64,000 bases of DNA from assembly GCF_001461825.1 (NCBI RefSeq), contig NZ_LLZC01000018.1:372001-436000 (forward strand), written 5' to 3'. This stretch comes from Bacillus velezensis. GTDB lineage: Bacteria; Bacillota; Bacilli; Bacillales; Bacillaceae. Below the pieces are notes generated by a model. The model worked only from the letters and a program-made list of their open reading frames with translations. It searched no databases and had not been told where the DNA came from. How positions within the stretch are numbered: the stretch's first letter is position 1; each line of letters starts with the position of its first letter. The position numbers were made by a program, and so were the translations under genes. This document shows, piece after piece, positions 36,577-44,753 of this stretch.

Positions 36577-37559
36577 AGAGCCAAAAACAGATCAGTATCG
36601 AGCACCTTGTATGACAGGGGAGGGGTCAGCATCGGCCCCTCTTCTTTTTGTATGCCGATGATCGTGGTATTCCGTTTGAGATAATAGAGCGCACAGTCAT
36701 GATAGGATGAGCCCTTTAATTCCCCGGGAACGGGAATGATGCGAACCTTTTTCTCCAGCGTCAGATCTGACAGCGTTTGCGGTTTGGCAAGCTGCAGCTT
36801 GACCCGGTAATGCTCAAACATCACCCGGCTCGACAGCCGTGATGTGCACAGAATCTTATTGGCTCCTGCGCGCTCGGCGTTTTTGACATACCGTTCCGTT
36901 AAAATTTCCACGATACAATAAACGGACGGATGCAGCCCTTTGATGGCGAGAAGCGTTAATACCGACAGCATATCAGCTTCGGATTCATTTTTCTGCTGAT
37001 CCGCTGTCAGAATGACGGTATCGGCTTCCGTAATATTCGCCTTATTGAGCGTGCTGTCATCAGCGGCATGTCCGCGGATGAAATGGACGTTTTCAATAAG
37101 CGGCCCTTCCCTTAATGAATCATCAATCAGGACGACAGTTTTTGACGGCGCGATGTGCTGCAGTTCTTTCAGCAGCATATGCGATTTCTCATTCCATCCG
37201 ATAAGAATGACGTGCCCCTTGCCTTTAAAAGCGACCTTCCCTTCGACATAGCGGTGCTGTTTGCTGAATACGGCTGAAGAAAGCGTGGCGAAATAGGCGG
37301 TCACAAAACTCGCTCCGCTTAATACAAGCACCATGCCGGCAATCTGCCCGAGCGGCGTCTGGGGAACGTAATCGCCGTAGCCGACCGTGGCCACCGTAAT
37401 AACCGCCCACCAAACCCCTTCAAACACAGACGTGAATTGCTTCGGTTCAAGCATGTAAATGAGTTGGCCGAACAATAAAATCAAGGCGATAATGATCAGC
37501 CCGATCCGAACATATAACGGCCATCTCAGCCAGGAAATAAAAATACGGTTTGATTTCAT
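36573..37559 (-). CDS. yugO: YugO, potassium channel with RCK domain
   Basis: 328 residues. Two membrane helices flank a pore with selectivity filter TVGYGDY at 58-64, followed by a TrkA-N/RCK domain (GHVILIGWNEKSHMLLKEL) and a C-terminal region. In B. subtilis YugO exports K+ and drives electrical signalling in biofilms. The ATG overlaps the mstX stop by 4 bp (ATGA), giving the mstX-yugO operon. Confidence 0.95.
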   Translation of the reverse strand: MKSNRIFISWLRWPLYVRIGLIIIALILLFGQLIYMLEPKQFTSVFEGVWWAVITVATVGYGDYVPQTPLGQIAGMVLVLSGASFVTAYFATLSSAVFSKQHRYVEGKVAFKGKGHVILIGWNEKSHMLLKELQHIAPSKTVVLIDDSLREGPLIENVHFIRGHAADDSTLNKANITEADTVILTADQQKNESEADMLSVLTLLAIKGLHPSVYCIVEILTERYVKNAERAGANKILCTSRLSSRVMFEHYRVKLQLAKPQTLSDLTLEKKVRIIPVPGELKGSSYHDCALYYLKRNTTIIGIQKEEGPMLTPPLSYKVLDTDLFLAL

Positions 37560-37810
37560 TCGTCCGGCTCTTCTTTCGACAGAGAGATGGATAAAATCTG
37601 CTTAATAATGGTGTTTAGTTTTTCGTCCAGCTGTTCCTGGCCGTATGAGTCACGCGCATGTCTGATTAAATCGGCCGTCTCATCTTCAAACTGAATGAGA
37701 GGCTCGTCGTTTTCCGATTCATTATAGAGCTGGATAAAGGCGTCAAGCCCCTCGTTCATTCTGTCTATCGCATTGCTCAGCTGTTCTTTCTCGCCATTTG
37801 TCACTTTCAT
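37556..37810 (-). CDS. mstX: MstX (Mistic), short form
   Basis: 84 residues from Met at 37810 (MKVTNGEKEQLSNAIDRM), 8 bp after CAGGTG. B. subtilis Mistic has 110 residues; this matches its last 84, including MNEGLDAFIQLYNESE and LNTIIKQILSIS. A further 20 codons are open upstream but have no fitting ribosome site. Mistic is an unusually hydrophilic, helical membrane-associating protein co-expressed with YugO and needed for biofilm formation. Confidence 0.92.
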   Translation of the reverse strand: MKVTNGEKEQLSNAIDRMNEGLDAFIQLYNESENDEPLIQFEDETADLIRHARDSYGQEQLDEKLNTIIKQILSISLSKEEPDE

Positions 37811-37942
37811 GTCGATCACACCTGTATCTTTTTTTATACAGTATGTCCCAGTTCGTTTGATGTCTTTCAAAAATCGCCGAAAACATATTCACCCTTATTT
37901 TTTCATATGATAAAGAAAGCGGACCGAAAAAGGGTGAGTCAA

Positions 37943-38206
37943 ATGACAGTCATTCAAAAACTGCTGGCGGCGCTGGCCGGAGCGCAGCTGCTCGCTTCGG
38001 CGGCCGTATTGCTTATTTTCGATTTGAATGGACACAATCATATGTCCGGCGGATTTTCATGGCTTGTTTTTGCAAAAGAGACCGCAGGCACGTTTCCGTT
38101 TTACATCGGATTGGCCGGGTGTATCCTCATCATGCTCGGAGGATTGATTCCTGTCAGAAAAAAGAAGCGGATTTCTGTACAGGAAAGCGGACAATCATTA
38201 AAATAA
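37943..38206 (+). CDS. Small two-helix membrane protein
   Basis: 87 residues from the ATG at 37943 after AAAGGGTGAG. Two clear membrane segments (about 5-25 and 48-70) and a basic tail RKKKRISVQ. I do not recognise the family. It lies divergent from mstX-yugO and 46 bp before yugP, possibly in the same transcript as yugP. Confidence 0.65.
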   Translation: MTVIQKLLAALAGAQLLASAAVLLIFDLNGHNHMSGGFSWLVFAKETAGTFPFYIGLAGCILIMLGGLIPVRKKKRISVQESGQSLK

Positions 38207-38252
38207 TATATAAGCAGATCGTACGATATAAGAGAAAAAGGAAGAGGATAAT

Positions 38253-38930
38253 ATGCTGTTTATCTTTTTAACAATTGCTGCATTGGGATTGTCGTTTTGG
38301 GCACAATTTAAAGTGAAAAGCAATTTTCAGAAATACTCAGACGTAGAAGCTTCCAGTCAGCGGACGGGGGCGGAAACGGCAAGACGGATTCTTGATATTA
38401 ACGGTTTATATGATGTGCCGGTAGAACCGGTAAGAGGCACTTTAACAGACCATTACGACCCGACGGAGCGGGTGGTGCGTTTATCTGAGCCGGTATATTA
38501 CGGCCGCTCCATTTCCGCCATTTCCGTCGCTTCCCATGAAGTCGGACATGCTTTGCAGCATCAGGAATCATACGGCGCGCTTGTGCTGAGGCACAAAATT
38601 TTTCCGGTCGTCAATTTTGCCTCCGGGGTTGCCCCTCTGCTTTTCTTGGGCGGGATGCTCCTGGGCAGCTTGAACTTAATCGGACTCGGCATTATTTTGT
38701 TTTCGGCCGCTGTTTTTTTCCAGCTTGTCACACTGCCTGTCGAGTTTAATGCCAGCGCGAGGGCGAAGCGGATTATCGTGTCGGAAGGATTCATTCGCAA
38801 CAGTGAAGAACACGGCGTGAATAAAGTGCTGAACGCCGCCGCGCTGACGTATGTGGCTGCGGCGCTCGTTTCATTATTCGAGCTGCTTCGTTTTGTGATG
38901 ATTTTCTTAAATGGTCGTGATGAGAATTAA
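38253..38930 (+). CDS. yugP: YugP, membrane zinc metalloprotease
   Basis: 225 residues, neutral zinc metallopeptidase family 2. HExxH motif at His95-His99 (ASHEVGHALQHQ), a third ligand probably the Glu of LPVEFNASARA, and about four membrane segments. Substrate unknown. ATG after GGAAGAGG. Its stop lies just before the strong ribosome site used by yugS. Confidence 0.92.
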   Translation: MLFIFLTIAALGLSFWAQFKVKSNFQKYSDVEASSQRTGAETARRILDINGLYDVPVEPVRGTLTDHYDPTERVVRLSEPVYYGRSISAISVASHEVGHALQHQESYGALVLRHKIFPVVNFASGVAPLLFLGGMLLGSLNLIGLGIILFSAAVFFQLVTLPVEFNASARAKRIIVSEGFIRNSEEHGVNKVLNAAALTYVAAALVSLFELLRFVMIFLNGRDEN

Positions 38931-38933
38931 CAC

Positions 38934-38975
38934 GAAGGAGGTGGCCCCTTACCGTTTGCGGTAGGGGTTTTTTTG
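38934..38975 (+). promoter_or_regulatory. Ribosome site, hairpin and TTG start of yugS
   Basis: A perfect site GAAGGAGGTG (38934-38943) is followed by a hairpin CCCCTTACCG / CGGTAGGGG (38945-38967, one bulged T, TTTG loop) and seven T. The yugS TTG (38973-38975) uses the last two T. Without the hairpin, site and start are 6 bases apart; with it unfolded, 29. The element could be a terminator, a spacer-shortening hairpin, or both. Confidence 0.7.
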
Positions 38976-40262
38976 CTTATATTAAAACTGATTCTCATTA
39001 TGCTGTTAATCGGATTAACGGCCATCTTTGTCGCTGCGGAATTTGCGATTGTCAAAATCCGCGGTTCAAAAATTGCGGAGCTGGTTGAAACCGGAGACAG
39101 CCGGGCGCTCGCGGCGCACAGGGTGATTTCAAATCTCGATGAATATTTATCAGCGTGCCAGCTCGGCATTACGATTACGGCGCTCGGACTCGGCTGGCTC
39201 GGTGAACCGACGATTCAGCGGCTTCTTCATCCTGTTTTCAGCTTGATCGGAATGCCGTCATCTATTACGCACGTCGTCACGTTTATTGCGGCGTTTATCG
39301 CCGTCACGTATCTGCACGTCGTCATCGGAGAGCTTGCGCCGAAAACGATATCCATTCAAAAAGCCGAAGCCGTCAGTCTGTGGACGGCGAAACCGCTCAT
39401 TCTGTTTTATAAAGTGATGTATCCGTTTATTAAGCTGTTAAACGGCTCAGCCGGATTTTTGGTCAAGCTGTTCGGTTTTCATTCGGTGAAAGAACATGAG
39501 GTCGTGGTCAGTGAAGAAGAATTGCGGCTGATTTTGTCTGAAAGCTATAAAAAAGGTCAAATCAATCAATCTGAATTTCGTTACGTCAATAAGATATTTG
39601 AATTCGATAACCGGGTCGCCAGAGAAATCATGGTGCCGCGCACCGAAATCGCCGCCATCTCGCTTGAACAGTCAGTTGATGAAGCCATACATTTGATCAT
39701 CAACGAACGGTATACGCGATATCCGGTTATTAAGGAAGACAAAGATCACATTCTCGGCATTATTAACAATAAGGATTTATTTAAAGCGTATTTTCTCGGC
39801 CGCTCCATTGAATTAAAAGAAATTATGCGTCCGGTCATCAGAGTCATTGAAAGCATCCCCGTTCAGGAGCTTTTGATCCGCATGCAGAAGGAGCGGATTC
39901 ATATGGCGATTCTCGTTGACGAATACGGCGGCACGGCGGGACTTGTGACCGTCGAAGACATATTGGAGGAAATCGTCGGGGAAATCCGTGATGAATATGA
40001 CCAGGATGAAATGCCCCACATCGTCAAAAAAGGCGAACACCACTATGTGATGGACGGCAAGGCGCTCATAGAAGAGGTGAATGATCTCCTTGATATCGCC
40101 ATCGAAAATGAAGACATTGACACGATTGCCGGCTGGCTCTTAACACAAAAAATGGAGCTGAAAAATGGTGATGTGTTTCATGCCGAAGGGTGTGAATTTA
40201 AGGTGCTGGAAGCGGAAGACCATCATATCCGCTTCGTTGAAATTAAAAAAACTGATTTCTGA
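38973..40262 (+). CDS. yugS: YugS, CNNM/HlyC-type transporter
   Basis: 429 residues: an N-terminal DUF21 (CNNM) membrane domain with about four segments (IFVAAEFAIVKIR, YLSACQLGITITALGLGWLGEP), a CBS pair (about 215-335) and a CorC_HlyC C-terminal domain. Related proteins export Mg2+ or resist divalent metal stress. The TTG start gives the known length; an ATG at 39000 would shorten it by nine residues and has no site. See the hairpin entry at its 5' end. Confidence 0.9.
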   Translation: MLILKLILIMLLIGLTAIFVAAEFAIVKIRGSKIAELVETGDSRALAAHRVISNLDEYLSACQLGITITALGLGWLGEPTIQRLLHPVFSLIGMPSSITHVVTFIAAFIAVTYLHVVIGELAPKTISIQKAEAVSLWTAKPLILFYKVMYPFIKLLNGSAGFLVKLFGFHSVKEHEVVVSEEELRLILSESYKKGQINQSEFRYVNKIFEFDNRVAREIMVPRTEIAAISLEQSVDEAIHLIINERYTRYPVIKEDKDHILGIINNKDLFKAYFLGRSIELKEIMRPVIRVIESIPVQELLIRMQKERIHMAILVDEYGGTAGLVTVEDILEEIVGEIRDEYDQDEMPHIVKKGEHHYVMDGKALIEEVNDLLDIAIENEDIDTIAGWLLTQKMELKNGDVFHAEGCEFKVLEAEDHHIRFVEIKKTDF

Positions 40263-40293
40263 GCCTCCTGCTTTTGCAATGAGGCTTTTTTTT
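40262..40293 (+). terminator. Terminator after yugS
   Basis: AGCCTC / GAGGCT stem with a 13-base loop and seven T, directly at the yugS stop. Confidence 0.7.
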
Positions 40294-40352
40294 ATGGAAA
40301 AAATGCTTCTTCGTCCCGCTCCTTCATATGATGTAAAGAAAGGAGTGTCGGT

Positions 40353-42011
40353 ATGAAAACGGATTGGTGGAAAACGGCGGCCGTCTATCAAATTTATCCC
40401 CGAAGCTTTATGGATTCGAACGGGGACGGAATCGGCGACATTAACGGCATCAGAGCAAAGCTTCATTACATAAAAGAGTTGGGGGCGGATGTGACCTGGC
40501 TTTGTCCCGTTTTTGACTCGCCGGGCGCGGACAACGGCTACGATATTCGGAATTATAAACAAATTGCCGGCGAATTCGGGACGATGGAGGATTTTGACCG
40601 GCTCCTTGCGGATGTCCATGCGCTCGGCATGAAGCTGATTATAGACCTCGTCATCAACCATACAAGCGATGAGCACCCTTGGTTTATCGAATCACGCTCA
40701 GCGAAAGATTCCGAAAAACGGAACTGGTACATCTGGAGAGACGGAAAAAACGGCAAAGAGCCGAACAATTGGGAAAGCATTTTCGGCGGATCGGCGTGGG
40801 AATATGACCAAGAGACCGGCCAGTATTACCTGCACCTGTTTGACAAAAAACAGCCTGATTTAAATTGGGAAAACGAAGCGATGAGGCAGTCCGTTTATGA
40901 GATGGTCCGCTGGTGGCTTGATAAGGGCATAGACGGCTTCCGGGTGGATGCCATTTCTCACATTAAGAAAAAAGAAGGGCTCCCTGACATGCCGAATCCG
41001 GACGGTCTCCCATACGTCCCGTCTTTCCCGTATCATATGAATGGGGAAGGCATAATGGATCTCTTAAAAGAGCTGAAACGGGAAACATTTTCGCGCTATC
41101 CGATCATGACGGTCGGCGAGGCGAACGGAGTGGCGGCTTGGGAGGCGGCTGATTGGGCCGGTGAAGAAAACGGCGTCTTTCAAATGATTTTTCAATTTGA
41201 ACATCTCGGCCTCTGGGATACGGAAGATGATCAAAGCATTTCCATTCCGGCGCTTAAGCGCGTCTTGTCCGGCTGGCAGAACAGTCTTGAAGGAAAGGGT
41301 TGGAACGCGTTGTTTATGGAGAACCACGATCAGCCCCGTTCCGTCTCGGTATGGGGTGACGAACGGTTTTTGACAGAAAGCGCCAAGGCACTCGCCGCGA
41401 TGTATATGCTGATGAAAGGCACGCCGTTTATTTACCAGGGGCAGGAGCTCGGAATGACCAATGTTTCGTTTCCATCCATTGAAGATTATGATGACGCCGC
41501 AATGAAATATCTGTATGAAAAAGAGACGTCCCGCGGCGTTCCGCATGAAAAAGTGATGAAGATCATCTGGAAGAAGGGCCGGGATAATTCACGGACACCG
41601 ATGCAATGGAGCGGTGAGGCGAACGGCGGGTTTTCTGATGCTTCTCCGTGGCTCGGAGTGAATCCGAACCACACATGGCTGAATGCTGCATCACAAATGC
41701 AGGATGAAACATCCGTATACCATTTCTACAAACGGCTGCTCGCCCTCAGAAAAGAACACGGTGTATTGATCAGCGGCACATATGAATTGCTGCTTCCGAA
41801 TGACCGGCAGATTTATGCCTATCTAAGAAAAAACGGAACAAAAACCGCCCTGATCATCACAAATCTGTCCCGAACCCCCGCTTTATACAGGCATCCCGGT
41901 TATCCGCTTGACTCCGATTCTCTCGTGCTTGCAAACGCGGAAACAGAAGCGCACCGCCATGTGACGTCCTTTCTTTTAAAGCCTTATGAGGCCCGCGTAT
42001 ATATATGGTGA
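40353..42011 (+). CDS. yugT: YugT, alpha-glucosidase (GH13)
   Basis: 552 residues, oligo-1,6-/exo-alpha-1,4-glucosidase subfamily of GH13. Region I DLVINHTSDEHPWF, nucleophile Asp in GIDGFRVDAISHI, acid Glu in MTVGEANGV, and Asp in FMENHDQPRSVS. It hydrolyses short malto- or isomalto-oligosaccharides in the cytoplasm, as there is no signal peptide. Start ATG after AAAGGAGTG. Confidence 0.94.
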   Translation: MKTDWWKTAAVYQIYPRSFMDSNGDGIGDINGIRAKLHYIKELGADVTWLCPVFDSPGADNGYDIRNYKQIAGEFGTMEDFDRLLADVHALGMKLIIDLVINHTSDEHPWFIESRSAKDSEKRNWYIWRDGKNGKEPNNWESIFGGSAWEYDQETGQYYLHLFDKKQPDLNWENEAMRQSVYEMVRWWLDKGIDGFRVDAISHIKKKEGLPDMPNPDGLPYVPSFPYHMNGEGIMDLLKELKRETFSRYPIMTVGEANGVAAWEAADWAGEENGVFQMIFQFEHLGLWDTEDDQSISIPALKRVLSGWQNSLEGKGWNALFMENHDQPRSVSVWGDERFLTESAKALAAMYMLMKGTPFIYQGQELGMTNVSFPSIEDYDDAAMKYLYEKETSRGVPHEKVMKIIWKKGRDNSRTPMQWSGEANGGFSDASPWLGVNPNHTWLNAASQMQDETSVYHFYKRLLALRKEHGVLISGTYELLLPNDRQIYAYLRKNGTKTALIITNLSRTPALYRHPGYPLDSDSLVLANAETEAHRHVTSFLLKPYEARVYIW

Positions 42012-42043
42012 AAAACTTCAGTCCCGAGGCTGAAGTTTTTTGT
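42011..42043 (+). terminator. Terminator after yugT
   Basis: AAAACTTCAG / CTGAAGTTTT stem, loop TCCCGAGG, and a T run. Confidence 0.85.
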
Positions 42044-42132
42044 GATCTGCGTTTATCATCGCGATCCGACAGGAAAAGACAAATACAGAAACGAATATGG
42101 GAAAGGAAGAGAAAAAGAAAGGAGGCATTCAT

Positions 42133-42555
42133 ATGCTGAAAAAATTGCAGATTCAAACAAACAGACGGGATGAAATGATCGACATCACACATGAAGCTGT
42201 AGCGTTTCTCCGCAAAACAGGCGTAAAAAACGGTTTGGCGCTCATATACTGTCCCCATACAACCGCCGGCATTACCATAAATGAAAATGCCGATCCGGAT
42301 GTGAAGAGGGATATGCTCAGAAGGTTTGATGAAATGTATCCGTGGGAGCACGAACTGGACCGGCATATGGAGGGAAATACGGCGGCACATATGAAAGCGA
42401 GTACAACCGGCGCCTCCCAGCATGTCATCATAGAAGACGGGCGCCTGATACTCGGAACATGGCAGGGCGTTTATTTTTGCGAATTTGACGGTCCGCGAAA
42501 CAGAACCTGTTATATCAAAATACAGGCTGAAACGGAGGAAAACACAAATGAGTGA
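42133..42555 (+). CDS. yugU: YugU, UPF0047 (YjbQ) family protein
   Basis: 140 residues from ATG 42133 ([19 protein letters not shown]), after GAAAGGAGGCATTCAT; 12 earlier codons are open but precede the ribosome site. UPF0047 motifs: [21 protein letters not shown] and [15 protein letters not shown], whose His and Glu form a putative metal site. Some relatives have weak thiamine-phosphate synthase activity; the role is unknown. The stop overlaps the next start by 8 bp. Confidence 0.9.
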   Translation: MLKKLQIQTNRRDEMIDITHEAVAFLRKTGVKNGLALIYCPHTTAGITINENADPDVKRDMLRRFDEMYPWEHELDRHMEGNTAAHMKASTTGASQHVIIEDGRLILGTWQGVYFCEFDGPRNRTCYIKIQAETEENTNE

Positions 42556-43579
42556 GTGGATGAGTGCATTATCATTAACAAAGCCCGTCATTCAGGCGCC
42601 GATGGCCGGCGGGCTGGTCACGCCGCGTCTGGCTTCGGCGGTATCAAATGAAGGGGCGCTCGGAAGCCTCGCTTCAGGATACGTCAGCCCGCAAGCGCTT
42701 GAAAAACAGCTTATCGAGATGAAAGAGCTGACGGACCGCTCCTTTCAAGTAAATCTTTTCGTCCCGGAAGAAAGGCAGATGCCTGAGGCGGAACTTGTTG
42801 AAAAATGGAAATCCCGCATCCCGAGGGCAAATGACGCCAAGCCGTTCTCTGATTTGAAAGAAGAATGGAATGATTTCGAGGAAAAAGCGGAGCTTCTGAT
42901 CCGTTACGGAGTCAAAGCGTGTTCATTCACCTTCGGCCTGCCGCCGGAAGAAACGGCGGAAAAGCTGAAGAAAAGCGGATGTTTCCTTTTCGGCACGGCG
43001 ACAACGCCGGAGGAAGCGAAGGCCTTTGAAGAACGGGGGATGGACGCCGTTATCCTTCAGGGAATAGAAGCCGGCGGACATCGCGGGTCGTTTCTGCCGG
43101 TTAAAGGAGAACCGGCTCTCGGCCTTATGGCGCTGATTCCGCAGGCTAAAGACGCGCTGAATATCCCGGTGATTGCGGCAGGCGGCATTTTTGACCGCCG
43201 CGGCGTGCAGGCGGCCCGATGTTTGGGTGCAGACGGCGTTCAAGTAGGAACACCGTTTCTCCTTTGTGAAGAAAGCAGCGCCTCACCGGCATATCAAAAA
43301 GCCATTGCCGAATCAAAAGGAGCCGACACGCGGCTGACCACCCTGTTTTCGGGAAAACAGGCGCGGGGAATCGTGAATCAGTTCATGAAAACATATGAGG
43401 CTGACGAGGGAAATACGCTGCCTTATCCGCTGCATAATACGCTGACAAAGCCGATGCGCGGGCACGCGGCTCAATCAGGAGACGCGGAGTATATGTCTTT
43501 ATGGGCCGGCCAGTCCGCCGCGAAACTTGAAGGGCCGACAGACGTGAAAACCGTTTTGGACGGACTGTGCGAATCATAA
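42548..43579 (+). CDS. Nitronate monooxygenase-like FMN enzyme
   Basis: 343 residues from ATG 42548 ([19 protein letters not shown]), after GGAGG. TIM-barrel FMN enzyme of the 2-nitropropane dioxygenase family: [28 protein letters not shown] with the catalytic-type His, [14 protein letters not shown] and [12 protein letters not shown]. It would oxidise alkyl nitronates such as propionate-3-nitronate. Co-translated with yugU (8-bp overlap), an association with no explained function. Confidence 0.88.
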   Translation: MSEWMSALSLTKPVIQAPMAGGLVTPRLASAVSNEGALGSLASGYVSPQALEKQLIEMKELTDRSFQVNLFVPEERQMPEAELVEKWKSRIPRANDAKPFSDLKEEWNDFEEKAELLIRYGVKACSFTFGLPPEETAEKLKKSGCFLFGTATTPEEAKAFEERGMDAVILQGIEAGGHRGSFLPVKGEPALGLMALIPQAKDALNIPVIAAGGIFDRRGVQAARCLGADGVQVGTPFLLCEESSASPAYQKAIAESKGADTRLTTLFSGKQARGIVNQFMKTYEADEGNTLPYPLHNTLTKPMRGHAAQSGDAEYMSLWAGQSAAKLEGPTDVKTVLDGLCES

Positions 43580-43601
43580 TCCAGAAATCGTGAGGTGATG
43601 G

Positions 43602-43856
43602 ATGATGAAGATTCTTCAAATGTCCTACAAAAAAAGAGGGACTATTGAGTTTGTCTTTGAAGATTTTCCGCATTCCAAAGTCACCATGGCGCCGATTAAA
43701 GGGTATTACTTTGTCCGCGCCATTAAATGGAGCCGACGGGACAGAGCCGTCACCCGACATGATTTAGAGAAGTTTGAATGGGCTGCAAACCAAGCGCTCG
43801 GCACGACGGCTTTTTACCGGAAAAGAAAAGCATTCCGCATCCCATCGTCAAAATGA
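43602..43856 (+). CDS. Conserved small protein, function unknown
   Basis: 84 residues, basic, starting [19 protein letters not shown]. The start is ATG 43602 or 43605, after GTGAGGTGATGG. No domain recognised. It is 22 bp after the nitronate monooxygenase gene, so likely the third gene of the yugU operon. The stop lies within the loop of the following terminator. Confidence 0.65.
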   Translation: MMKILQMSYKKRGTIEFVFEDFPHSKVTMAPIKGYYFVRAIKWSRRDRAVTRHDLEKFEWAANQALGTTAFYRKRKAFRIPSSK

Positions 43857-43876
43857 CAGACGATGGGATTGTTTTA
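43841..43876. terminator. Terminator between the 84-residue gene and tgl
   Basis: CCCATCGTC / GACGATGGG stem (43841-43849 with 43859-43867), then ATTGTTTT. It overlaps the stop of the + strand gene and lies next to the tgl stop. Confidence 0.65.
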
Positions 43877-44611
43877 ATGCATGATCTGATAAAGCGCGGG
43901 TGCATCAAGCCTTGTTGCCTGGTTAAGCAGATAAGCCGGCTGCACGGCATTTTTTTTTCTTAAAGAATTCAATCTCTGGATGATTTGTTCAGCGGTCAGA
44001 ATCCCGAGACCGTGGGCGAAATATTGATCATTCCCCATCACAATGACATTCTCTCCCCGCCACTGAGCCTTTGCAGGATTAAAATCAGGATTTTTAAAAT
44101 ATAAACAATCTCCCCGTAAAAAGTGGCTGCCGGTTTCCGTGTAGATCGGCAGATGCTCATAGTGCCAGTCATACAAAGTGATATCCCGGAAACGCCGGTT
44201 AAACCGTTCTTCACCCATTGTCTTTAAGACGGCCAGATAATAAATCACAACAATGGCGGTAGCGCATTCAAATGCGTAAAACGCCCCATTTTCAATAATG
44301 TCCCGAATCGCTTTTGAAGCGGGGATTCTGTACTTCAGCTCCAAGGCTCCTTCCGGCGTCACTCTCCAATAAGCCGTATTTCCGTATGTTTTGGCGAAAG
44401 TTGCAAATTTCACACCTGATCCGTGCAGTTCTCTTGCGGCTTCCACAATATGGCGGCGCAGCCGCACCTCGAACATCAGTTCAGCAATCGACCCGTAATC
44501 GAATTGTACGGGAGAATTGAGCAGTTCATTTATATACGGAACAAGGCTTTCTTCCGTCTGCCAGTTCGCGATGTCCTGAGGCCGAAGCACTTGGCCGGAT
44601 ATGATAATCAT
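43874..44611 (-). CDS. tgl: Tgl, spore coat transglutaminase
   Basis: 245 residues from Met at 44611 (MIISGQVLRPQDI), the B. subtilis length; 20 earlier codons are open. Catalytic Cys116 in GAFYAFECATAIVV matches the known nucleophile. It forms gamma-glutamyl-lysine cross-links in spore coat proteins late in sporulation. On the - strand CATATCTT at 44638-44645 resembles a sigma-K -10 box; the -35 is weak. Confidence 0.94.
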   Translation of the reverse strand: MIIISGQVLRPQDIANWQTEESLVPYINELLNSPVQFDYGSIAELMFEVRLRRHIVEAARELHGSGVKFATFAKTYGNTAYWRVTPEGALELKYRIPASKAIRDIIENGAFYAFECATAIVVIYYLAVLKTMGEERFNRRFRDITLYDWHYEHLPIYTETGSHFLRGDCLYFKNPDFNPAKAQWRGENVIVMGNDQYFAHGLGILTAEQIIQRLNSLRKKNAVQPAYLLNQATRLDAPALYQIMH

Positions 44612-44713
44612 CTGCGCGCCCCTTTCTCTTTTTTTATAAGATATGCAGGAAGCTTGGGCAATGAAAATCAAGTCATAAAAAAGGAGGAAATGTTAACAAA
44701 ATGTGAAGACTGA

Positions 44714-44721
44714 GCCGATAT
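44714..44721 (+). promoter_or_regulatory. Sigma-D -10 element of mcpB
   Basis: Exact GCCGATAT, the sigma-D -10 consensus, 33 bp before the mcpB start. The best -35 is TAAC at 44694-44697 with a 16-bp spacer. Confidence 0.8.
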
Positions 44722-44753
44722 ATAAGGTATCACACTTGAGGGAGCAGCTTAAT

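Noticed and set aside
41857-42591. 244-residue - strand frame opposite yugT/yugU
   Set aside because: Crosses two conserved + strand genes and a terminator; no family similarity or ribosome site.
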